Origin: Mesorhizobium_G sp050247155
GTDB lineage: Bacteria; Pseudomonadota; Alphaproteobacteria; Rhizobiales; Rhizobiaceae
DNA length: 64,000 nt
Assembly: GCA_050247155.1 (NCBI GenBank)
Contig: JBFWUS010000006.1
Span: 38,935-102,934 of the forward strand
Reading direction: 5' to 3'
Positions 41,525 through 48,980 of the stretch are shown here, one piece after another. The stretch's first letter is position 1. The number at the start of each line of letters is the position of its first letter. Made by a program: the position numbers and the translations under genes. Below the pieces are notes generated by a model. It was not told the DNA's origin. It ran no database searches and worked only from the letters and a program-made list of their open reading frames with translations.

Positions 41525-42436
41525 ATGGCCGGCAGTTACGAAACCCTCGACCCGCGTTTTTCCAGGCTGTTCAATGGCGCCGCGCAGGTGGAAAAACTGT
41601 TCACCGGCTGCCGCTGGGCGGAGGGGCCGGCCTATTTCGCGGCCGGGCGCTATCTCGTGTGGTCCGACATCCCGAACGACCGCATCATGCGCTACGACGA
41701 GACGGACGGGTCGGTCAGCGTGTTTCGCCAGCCGGCGGGCAACACCAATGGCCACACCGTCGACCGGCAGGGCAGGCTGGTCTCCTGCGAACATGGCGGT
41801 CGGCGCGTGTCGCGCACCGAGCATGACGGTTCGATCGTCACCCTCGCCAGCCATTGGCGCGGCAAGCGTCTCAACTCGCCGAACGATGTGGTGGTGAAAT
41901 CCGATGGCACCATCTGGTTCACCGATCCCAGCTACGGCATCGACACCGACTATGAAGGCGACCGTGCCGAAAGCGAGATCGGCGCCTGCCATGTCTATCG
42001 CGTCGACCCAGTCACCGGCGAGGTCGAAGCGGTGATCACCGACATGGTGCGGCCCAACGGCCTCGCCTTCTCGCCTGATGAGAATCTGCTCTATGTCGTC
42101 GATACAGGCCGCACGCATGGGCCGAACAATCCGGCGCATATGCGCGTCTTCAAGGTCGATGGCCAGAACAAGGTTTCCGGCGGCAAGGTGTTCGCCGATT
42201 GCACCGCCGGTCTGTTCGACGGTTTTCGGCTCGACACTGAAGGCCGTATCTGGACCAGCGCCGCCGACGGTATTCACTGCTACCATCCGGATGGTTCGCT
42301 CATCGGCAAAGTATTCGTACCCGAGATCACCGCCAACTGCGCGTTCGGCGGGCCGAAGCGCAACATCCTCTACATTTGTGGCACAACTTCGCTGTATTCG
42401 GTGCGGCTGATGGTGAATGGGGTGAAGACCTATTGA
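41525..42436 (+). CDS. SMP-30/gluconolactonase-family lactonase
   Basis: 303 residues forming a six-bladed propeller of the SGL family: EGPAYF with a metal-binding Glu, LNSPNDVVV with the Asn ligand, and VRPNGLAFSPDE with the second Asn. It hydrolyses a sugar or other lactone with a divalent metal. GAGGC precedes the ATG. It is divergent from the lipid cluster and closely followed by a methyltransferase gene; substrate unknown. Confidence 0.9.
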   Translation: MAGSYETLDPRFSRLFNGAAQVEKLFTGCRWAEGPAYFAAGRYLVWSDIPNDRIMRYDETDGSVSVFRQPAGNTNGHTVDRQGRLVSCEHGGRRVSRTEHDGSIVTLASHWRGKRLNSPNDVVVKSDGTIWFTDPSYGIDTDYEGDRAESEIGACHVYRVDPVTGEVEAVITDMVRPNGLAFSPDENLLYVVDTGRTHGPNNPAHMRVFKVDGQNKVSGGKVFADCTAGLFDGFRLDTEGRIWTSAADGIHCYHPDGSLIGKVFVPEITANCAFGGPKRNILYICGTTSLYSVRLMVNGVKTY

Positions 42437-42443
42437 AGTGGCG

Positions 42444-43067
42444 ATGCCGAAAATGACCGGGACGCAGGCGTATTGGGAGCAGGTCTACCGCTCAAAGGGC
42501 GAGACTGAGGTCAGCTGGTACGAAGTATCGCCCGATCTGTCGTTGTCACTGCTCATTCACGCCGGCTTGCATCGGGGCCTCTCCGTCATCGACATTGGCG
42601 GTGGGGTGTCGCGGTTGGTCGATGCCCTCGTCGCGCGGGGACAGGCGTATGTCGCGGTGCTCGACCTGTCGAGCGCCGCGCTGGAGACGGCCCGGTCACG
42701 CCTTGGCCATTCGGCGAATGTCGAATGGATCGTCGCAGATGTGACCCGCTGGAAATCGTCACGGCAATACGACCTATGGCACGATCGCGCGGCGCTGCAT
42801 TTTCTCACCGACCCGACTGACCAAGCAGCCTATGTCGAGGCGCTCAACCAAGCGCTCGCGCCGTCGGGTCGTGCGGTCATCGGCACCTTCGCTCCGGACG
42901 GCCCGGAAAAATGTAGCGGACTCGTCGTTGCCCGCCACGACGCGCAAAGTCTTGCTGCACTCCTCGGCGACCGATTCCAGCTGATCGCTTCCGTGCGCCA
43001 CCAGCACACGACGCCTTGGGGCTCGACGCAGCAATTCCAGTTCAGCACATTCGAGAAGCGGGGTTGA
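42444..43067 (+). CDS. Class I SAM-dependent methyltransferase
   Basis: 207 residues with the SAM-binding motif VIDIGGGVSRLVDAL, the acidic strand-2 end AVLDLS and a WIVADVT motif III. The YWEQVYRSKGETEVSWYE opening is typical of a small thiopurine/tellurite-type methyltransferase group. Starts GTG 42438, ATG 42444 and ATG 42453 are all possible. Eight bases after the lactonase stop. Confidence 0.85.
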   Translation: MPKMTGTQAYWEQVYRSKGETEVSWYEVSPDLSLSLLIHAGLHRGLSVIDIGGGVSRLVDALVARGQAYVAVLDLSSAALETARSRLGHSANVEWIVADVTRWKSSRQYDLWHDRAALHFLTDPTDQAAYVEALNQALAPSGRAVIGTFAPDGPEKCSGLVVARHDAQSLAALLGDRFQLIASVRHQHTTPWGSTQQFQFSTFEKRG

Positions 43068-43176
43068 GCGGGGGTAGTTTACGTTTTCCCCAGAAGTGCG
43101 CTGACGTTTCAAGGCTGGCGCTGGCGAAAACAAGGTAGATGGCCCCTGGGCCCGCCCACCGACTAACACGAGCGTT

Positions 43177-44376
43177 TCACATCCCGGCAATGGCCAGCGG
43201 GTTGTGTTCCATGGCTGCCCGGTCGGGTTGGTCGATCGCCGGCTGGTTGGTGATGGCCGCGAACAGCCGCCGCACATGATCCTCAGCCAGATCGAAGCCG
43301 ATGATTACCAGCCGCGTTCCGCGCTGGCCGTCGGGCCAGGCCGGCAGCCGCGCCGGCGGACGCAACAGTTTCTGTACGCCGTGGACGACAAGCGGCCGGT
43401 CCGGCTGCTCGGCAATCTCGATGACGCCCTTCATGCGCAGCAGTTTTTCGCCATGCACTGAACGCAGCAGCTCGAGGAAGGTGTCCACCGCGGAATAGGG
43501 GATCGGCCCATCATGCACCAACGAGAACGATCTTACGCGGCCGTCGTGGTGATGGTGGTGATCGTGCTCATGATCGTGATGATGGGCATGGCCATGATGA
43601 TCATGACGATGGTCATGCGCCGCCGCTTCGCCCAGCCAACGGCGCACATTGGCGGTCTTGGTCGTCGGATCCCATAGTCCGCTGTCGAAGAGATTTGCAG
43701 GTCCGGCCTCCCCCTTGCTGGCATCAAGGATGCGCGCCGTAGGGTTGATCTGCCTCAGACGATCGATGAGCGCGGATAACGATATCCCCACCCCTAGCCC
43801 CTCCCCGCAAAGGAGAGGGGAACTTGGCGCTGGCGTTGGCAGATCTCCCTCCTCCTTGAGGGGTGGAGGTGCATCATTTGCGAAGTCGCCTTTAGTCACG
43901 ACAATTCGGTCGGCCACGGCGATCTGCTTCACGGCCTCGGCATGATTGTCGAGCGTCGTCTCGCCGTTGACAGCGTCGACGAGCGTGATCACACCGTCAA
44001 GCCGGTAAGCCTGCACCAGCGCTGGATGGGCCATGATCGACTGCAGCACCGGCACCGGATCGGCGAGCCCGGTCGTTTCGATGACGACACGCTTCAGCTT
44101 GCCGATCTTGCCGCGTTGCATGCGGTCGACAAGATCGGCCAGCGTGTCGACCAGTTCGCCGCGCACCGTGCAGCAGAGGCAGCCGTCCGAAAGTTCGATC
44201 ACGCCATCCGACGATTGCTCAACCAGCAGGTGATCGATGGCGACGTCGCCAAGCTCATTGATGATGACGGCCGTGTCGGTGAGCGCCGGGTCCTTCAGCA
44301 GCTGGTTGAGCAGCGTCGTCTTGCCGGCGCCGAGGAATCCGGTGAGAACTGAAACGGCAACAGGTTCGCCGAACAT
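43177..44376 (-). CDS. CobW/COG0523 G3E-family GTPase with His-rich loop and in-frame repeat
   Basis: 399 residues: P-loop GFLGAGKTT, the metal-binding CLCC, guanine-specificity TKGD region, and a very His-rich segment (about residues 245-280) before the C-terminal CobW domain. Such GTPases hand Zn, Co or other metals to target proteins. Residues about 169-195 (PPPLKEEGDLPTPAPS...) are encoded by a copy of the dispersed palindromic repeat, inserted in frame next to the nucleotide-binding region. ATG 44376 overlaps the carboxypeptidase stop; the extension to 44457 is not needed. Confidence 0.9.
   Translation of the reverse strand: MFGEPVAVSVLTGFLGAGKTTLLNQLLKDPALTDTAVIINELGDVAIDHLLVEQSSDGVIELSDGCLCCTVRGELVDTLADLVDRMQRGKIGKLKRVVIETTGLADPVPVLQSIMAHPALVQAYRLDGVITLVDAVNGETTLDNHAEAVKQIAVADRIVVTKGDFANDAPPPLKEEGDLPTPAPSSPLLCGEGLGVGISLSALIDRLRQINPTARILDASKGEAGPANLFDSGLWDPTTKTANVRRWLGEAAAHDHRHDHHGHAHHHDHEHDHHHHHDGRVRSFSLVHDGPIPYSAVDTFLELLRSVHGEKLLRMKGVIEIAEQPDRPLVVHGVQKLLRPPARLPAWPDGQRGTRLVIIGFDLAEDHVRRLFAAITNQPAIDQPDRAAMEHNPLAIAGM
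43793..43870. repeat. Dispersed GC-rich palindromic repeat, copy 4, inside a coding region
   Basis: TATCCCCACCCCTAGCCCCT at the left, the same opening as copy 1, and CTCCTTGAGGGGTGGAGG at the right. It is shorter and more eroded than the other copies. Its length keeps the GTPase frame open. Confidence 0.75.
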
Positions 44377-45536
44377 CAGTTGCGCAGGTCCTTCAGTGCG
44401 CCGTCGCCCTGTGTCGCCACGCTGGCCAGTGTCGGGTCCGGCAGGTCCGGCCGCCATTCGGGGATCGGCACATCGGCATATTCGTTACCTGCTGCGTCGG
44501 TCATGGCGGTTGGGGTCGGACCGTTGGCGTTGCCAAGCCCCACCTGCACATAGGTTGGCGCGTGATCGAGTGGCATCTGGAACGGCGATTTGATCTCCGG
44601 TTCCGCATTTTCCGACGGCTCGGCCTTGGCTTCCTTGTCGCCCGGCTTCGGCTTCGGACAGATACTGTCGCGCTGATCGACAGGGGCTGCCGTATGATCG
44701 GCCGGCGCGGACAACGTTGTCAGCGTCTCGCCGGGCTGCATCTCACTCGCAAAACCCTTGTCCAGCATGGCGGCCACGGTTTCCGCGCGGCCGACAGCGG
44801 TCTTCTCGCCGAAGACGATGGCGACCAGGCTGCGGCCATCGCGGGTCGCGGCCCCGATCATGTTAAAGCCCGACGGGCAGATGAAGCCGGTTTTCATGCC
44901 CTCGGCGCCCCGATAGCGCCCGACCAGCAGGTTGAAATTGTCTAGTGTCTTCTTCCCGGCCACGATGCCTTCGATCGTGAAATAATGCGCATATTGCGGG
45001 AATTCGCGCTTGATCGCCGAGACCAGCAGCGCCTGATCGCGCGCCGTGGTGTACTGCTCGACGTCGTGAAGGCCGTTCGGGTTGACGTAATGCGTGTCGC
45101 GCATGCCGAGACGTTGCGCCTCCGCGTTCATGCGTTCGACAAAAGCCTTTTCAGACCCGCCGACATTTTCGCCAATCGCCATGGCAATGTCGTTGGACGA
45201 CTTCACCAGCATCATCTTTAGCGCATTGTCGGCATTCATCACCGAGCCGGCCTTATAACCCATTTTGCTTGGCGGCTGCTTGGCGGCTTTCTTTGTCACC
45301 TTGATCGGCGAATCGAGCTTCAATTCACCTTTCTCAAGCGCCTTGAAGGTGACATAGGCGGTCATCAGCTTGGTTAGCGAGGCCGGGAACCAACGCTTGA
45401 AAGCGTCGCGTTGCTCGATCACGCGACCGTCCCTCAAGTCGAACAGCAGCGCCGGATTGGCCGAGGCCACAGCTGCCAGCAGTGTGCTCGACAACGCGGC
45501 GGCAACGGCGAAACTGATCCATTTGTGATGACGCAT
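44376..45536 (-). CDS. D-alanyl-D-alanine carboxypeptidase (PBP5/6 type)
   Basis: 386 residues with a signal peptide (ending AVASA) and the penicillin-binding motifs SLTK (Ser53, Lys56), SSN and KTG. It trims the terminal D-Ala of peptidoglycan stems in the periplasm. The C-terminal 120 residues are Pro/Lys-rich and lack a clear amphipathic anchor, so it may be soluble. Its stop overlaps the GTPase start by one base; a zinc link between the two is speculative. Confidence 0.93.
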   Translation of the reverse strand: MRHHKWISFAVAAALSSTLLAAVASANPALLFDLRDGRVIEQRDAFKRWFPASLTKLMTAYVTFKALEKGELKLDSPIKVTKKAAKQPPSKMGYKAGSVMNADNALKMMLVKSSNDIAMAIGENVGGSEKAFVERMNAEAQRLGMRDTHYVNPNGLHDVEQYTTARDQALLVSAIKREFPQYAHYFTIEGIVAGKKTLDNFNLLVGRYRGAEGMKTGFICPSGFNMIGAATRDGRSLVAIVFGEKTAVGRAETVAAMLDKGFASEMQPGETLTTLSAPADHTAAPVDQRDSICPKPKPGDKEAKAEPSENAEPEIKSPFQMPLDHAPTYVQVGLGNANGPTPTAMTDAAGNEYADVPIPEWRPDLPDPTLASVATQGDGALKDLRN

Positions 45537-45729
45537 GTGCCAAAAGCCTCTTGCGATCGCTTTCGCGGCGTTCCAACCTGATGGGAAGGCAAGCTGGCCG
45601 GATACGCAAACTGTCCGGCGGCTTGCGTGCCGCTCAGTATCGCGTGCTATTTAGCCTATGTGACCTCAACATGGCAAAGCGGGCGACGCCGACAAAGCGT
45701 GGCATTCGCATCACACCACAGGAAACATC

Positions 45730-46893
45730 ATGCCTATTCTAAACCGCGCCGCCGAGATGCAGGACGAAATCGCCGGCTGGCGACGTCACATTCACCAGAA
45801 TCCCGAAATCCTGTTCGATGTGCAGCAGACCGCCGCTTTCGTCGCAGACCGGTTGAAAGAGTTCGGCTGCGATGAGGTCGTCACCGGTATCGGCCGTACG
45901 GGTGTGGTCGGCGTCATCCGCGGCTCGAAGGGAGAGGGCACGACTGTCGGCCTGCGCGCCGACATGGACGCGCTGCCGATCAACGAGATCACCGGCAAGC
46001 CGTATGCTTCTAAAACTCCCGGCAAGATGCATGCTTGCGGCCATGATGGCCACACCGCCATGCTCTTGGGAGCCGCCAAATATCTCGCTGAAACGCGCAG
46101 TTTTCCGGGCTCGGTGGCGGTCATCTTCCAGCCGGCCGAAGAGGGCGGCGGCGGCGGCAACGAGATGGTCAAGGACGGCATGATGGAGCGCTTTGGCATT
46201 TCGAAGGTCTTCGGCATGCACAACAAGCCGGGTATTCCGCTTGGTCATTTTGCCATTCGCCCTGGCGCGATCATGGCTTCGACCGCCGAGTTTAAGATCA
46301 CGATCACCGGCCGCGGCGGCCATGCGGCCGAACCGCACAAGTCGATCGATCCGGTCGTGATCGGCAGCCAGTTGGTGCTTGGTTTGCAGACGATCTCGTC
46401 CCGCACGATCGATCCCGTCGAGGCTGTTGTGGTAACGGTGACGAAATTCCATGGCGGCGACGCCTATAATGTCATTCCCGAGACAGTAGAGTTGGCAGGC
46501 ACGGTCCGGACCCTGAAGGAAGAGGTGGCGACACGCGCCGAAGCGCGCATGAAGGCGATCTGCGCCGGCCTGGCGGCCGCAAGCGAGTCTTCCATCGATG
46601 TGCACTACAGGCGCAACTATCCTGTCACCGTCAATCATTCGGAAGAGGCCGGCTTCGCCGCCGACATCGCTGCGATGATTGCAGGCGAGGGTAATGTCGA
46701 TCGCGCCATGGCTCCGATGATGGGCGGCGAAGACTTTTCCTATATGCTGAATGCGCGGCCCGGCGCCTTCATCTTTATCGGCAACGGCGACACGGCAAAC
46801 CTGCACCACCCGGCATACGACTTCAACGACGAGGCGATCCCGCACGGCGTGAGCTACTGGGTCCGGCTCGCGGAAACGGCACTCGCCGCATAG
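45730..46893 (+). CDS. M20-family amidohydrolase (hippurate hydrolase-like)
   Basis: 387 residues. The peptidase M20D features are clear: GLRADMDALP, MHACGHDGHTAMLLG, QPAEEGGGGG with the catalytic Glu, a dimerisation domain GGHAAEPHKSIDP, and MMGGEDFS near the end. It cleaves an N-acyl amino acid or a similar amide using two metal ions in the cytoplasm. AGGAAACATC precedes the ATG. A single gene ahead of the tRNA. Confidence 0.93.
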   Translation: MPILNRAAEMQDEIAGWRRHIHQNPEILFDVQQTAAFVADRLKEFGCDEVVTGIGRTGVVGVIRGSKGEGTTVGLRADMDALPINEITGKPYASKTPGKMHACGHDGHTAMLLGAAKYLAETRSFPGSVAVIFQPAEEGGGGGNEMVKDGMMERFGISKVFGMHNKPGIPLGHFAIRPGAIMASTAEFKITITGRGGHAAEPHKSIDPVVIGSQLVLGLQTISSRTIDPVEAVVVTVTKFHGGDAYNVIPETVELAGTVRTLKEEVATRAEARMKAICAGLAAASESSIDVHYRRNYPVTVNHSEEAGFAADIAAMIAGEGNVDRAMAPMMGGEDFSYMLNARPGAFIFIGNGDTANLHHPAYDFNDEAIPHGVSYWVRLAETALAA

Positions 46894-46943
46894 CGTCAAA
46901 CCAGTTGGCGAATCCGGCCGAAACGGCTATGTGTCGCCGGCGT

Positions 46944-47020
46944 GGTCCCGTAGCTCAGTAGGATAGAGCGGCAGATTCCTAATCTGTAGGCCACTGGTTC
47001 GAATCCAGTCGGGATCACCA
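46944..47020 (+). tRNA. tRNA-Arg (anticodon CCT)
   Basis: A 77-base cloverleaf: acceptor GGTCCCG with CGGGATC, D arm GCTC/GAGC, anticodon stem GCAGA/TCTGT around loop TTCCTAA with anticodon CCT, T arm ACTGG-TTCGAAT-CCAGT, discriminator A and encoded CCA. It reads AGG codons. The 3' half is intact; no second copy of it is visible in the window. Confidence 0.97.
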
Positions 47021-47381
47021 TTCAGTCACATACATGTTCGGTGTGGACCCGAAGCGGAAAATATCTCCGATATTCCCGCGACTTAGCGGTACTGGGGCCG
47101 CGAGCCGTCTGTTCGACTCTTGCCAACAAGACGGCGCAAGCTGCTGTTCCGCTGGCGTGAAGCGTTTTGGGCACTGGCTGAAGCATGAAAGTCCGGGACG
47201 AAGGAACCACGGGCAACAGCCGGTTTCGGCTTCGGCCGATATCTGGATGGCGCGACAGCGGCCGGTGAGCCCCGGGACAAGGCGGACAGAACTTCGAAGA
47301 CGGCGTTGTGGTTCACCCTGGCGGAGCGACCGACAATCCCGCACCAGTGTTGCAGTGCTGCAATTGTTCGCGACCTAAAAC

Positions 47382-47392
47382 ATGATAATCAT
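47382..47392. promoter_or_regulatory. Fur-box-like palindrome
   Basis: ATGATAATCAT is a perfect 11-base palindrome matching the centre of the classical Fur box. It lies at the very start of the sigma-factor frame, so the ATG it contains is unlikely to be the start codon. Between the tRNA and this site, about 360 bases, no other element is evident. Confidence 0.45.
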
Positions 47393-47417
47393 AGGAAGGT
47401 ATTGGACGGGACTGTCA

Positions 47418-47915
47418 TTGACAACGCAAGCCGGGATCATCGCCGACATATACTGCGCCGAGCGAACCAAGCTGCTGGGCAACGTTCGCCGGATGCTGCG
47501 CGATGGACAGTCCGCTGAAGATATCGTCCAGCAAGCATTCGCCAATCTTATTGGGTCAAATTCCGCTGTCCGCAGCCCCTCTGCCTATATCAATCGTGCG
47601 GTGCGCAACCTTGTCTACAACCTGGTGCGCGATGAACAGCGCAGGCGTTCGGTTGAAGTCGACGGGCTCGACACCGAGCGCATCGTCGACGAGAGAGCGA
47701 CACCTGAACAGATTGCCGCGGCGCGCTCGGAACTGCGGCTGGTTCTGGAGGCGATCAGCAAACTGCCGCCCCGCCGCCGGGAGGCATTCTTGATGTGCCG
47801 CTATGAGGGTCTCAAATACGACGAGATTGCGCAGCGAATGGGTGTGAGCCGCAACACCGTGATTACGCAAGTCGTGACGGCGCTTGCCGACCTTGATCGC
47901 ATAATGTGCGCCTGA
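47418..47915 (+). CDS. FecI-like ECF sigma factor
   Basis: 165 residues: sigma2 (SAEDIVQQAFANLI, AYINRAVRNLVYNLVR) and sigma4 (LPPRRREAFLMCRYEGLKYDEIAQRMGVSRNTV). It directs transcription of the receptor operon in response to a surface signal passed through FecR. The frame is open to an ATG at 47382, which is part of a palindrome; TTG 47418 with GGGA upstream is chosen, with some doubt. First of a sigma factor-FecR-receptor trio. Confidence 0.85.
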   Translation: MTTQAGIIADIYCAERTKLLGNVRRMLRDGQSAEDIVQQAFANLIGSNSAVRSPSAYINRAVRNLVYNLVRDEQRRRSVEVDGLDTERIVDERATPEQIAAARSELRLVLEAISKLPPRRREAFLMCRYEGLKYDEIAQRMGVSRNTVITQVVTALADLDRIMCA

Positions 47916-47969
47916 CGATCATCGATCCGCCCGTCTCCGGTGTCTGGGTTACTAACCGGAGCAGGTTTC

Positions 47970-48890
47970 GTGGCGGATAATGGCGATCCCAACTTTCAGC
48001 TGGCATTGGAATGGCTCGTCCGGCTGCGTGACGAGACCGCGACGCCAGAAGAACGCAGAGAGTTCGAGGCGTGGCTCGCGGCTGATCCGCTGAACGGCGA
48101 GGCCTTTGATCGTGCTACCGGCCTTTGGGATCGACTGGGTGGCGCTGCTCCGGAAATCGAACGCGCGAAACGCAGGCGAGACCTGACACGACGCGGGCTG
48201 ATTGGCCTTGCAGTGTTCGCAGCGGTAGGGCCGGTCGCGTTCTATGCCCTTGACGCCTCCGGTGCGTTTGCTGACTTGACCTCTGGAGTCGGTGAGCGAC
48301 GAGTGTTTGTACTGGCCGATGGAAGCCGGATCGAGATCGGCGCATATACTGCGGTGTCAACGACTTTCGATGCCAAAATGCGCGCTATAGTTCTACATCG
48401 TGGAGAGGTGTTCCTGGAAGTGGCCCCGGATACGCGGCCGCTTGTCGTGACCGCTGGTGATGTGCGCGTGCGGGCGCTGGGCACCAGGTTTGATGTCCGG
48501 TATGTCGGTTCCGAGGTGGATGTGACCGTCGCTGAACACGCGGTGGAAGTAAGGACGGATTCGAACGTCGAGGTGATCGTCAACGCAGGTCAGCGGGTAA
48601 TGGCGGCCAACGGCCTTGTCTCGACGCCATCGACGGTCGGTGCCGACGAAATCGGCGCATGGCGCAAGGATCGCATCGCATTCCGCGATGCGCCGCTGCG
48701 ACGAGTGCTGAAAGAGTTGGAGCGCTACCAGCGCGGTCGCATCGTTCTGGTCGAACCGGCGATCGGCGACATTCGAGTAACTGTTGCGTTCAACACCAGG
48801 GACGCCGGCGCCGCGTTGCAGGCAATCGCCGATACGTTGCCTATAATTGTCACCCGGGTGGGTCCGGTATCGTTCATCTACCGTCGATAG
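47970..48890 (+). CDS. FecR-family anti-sigma/transmembrane signal protein
   Basis: 306 residues. N-terminal DUF4880 region (ALEWLVRLRDE, EFEAWLAADPLNGEAFD), one transmembrane helix at about 92-110, then the periplasmic FecR domain (VFVLADGSRIEIGAYT, LHRGEVFLEV, RALGTRFDVR) and an STN-like tail. It receives the signal from the TonB receptor and controls the sigma factor. GTG 47970 with CCGGAGCAGG is preferred to the upstream frame opening at 47940. Confidence 0.9.
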   Translation: MADNGDPNFQLALEWLVRLRDETATPEERREFEAWLAADPLNGEAFDRATGLWDRLGGAAPEIERAKRRRDLTRRGLIGLAVFAAVGPVAFYALDASGAFADLTSGVGERRVFVLADGSRIEIGAYTAVSTTFDAKMRAIVLHRGEVFLEVAPDTRPLVVTAGDVRVRALGTRFDVRYVGSEVDVTVAEHAVEVRTDSNVEVIVNAGQRVMAANGLVSTPSTVGADEIGAWRKDRIAFRDAPLRRVLKELERYQRGRIVLVEPAIGDIRVTVAFNTRDAGAALQAIADTLPIIVTRVGPVSFIYRR

Positions 48891-48980
48891 AAAAATCTCC
48901 AACCTGCGTCATTAGTTATCGTCTTACCGGTGTCTCTGTTCTTGGAGCGGACCGCTCTGCAATGAAGGGACATGCAGGCC

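Noticed and set aside
47034..47378. 114-codon plus-strand frame between tRNA-Arg and the sigma factor
   Set aside because: Arg/Ser-rich with no ribosome site or family; treated as non-coding.
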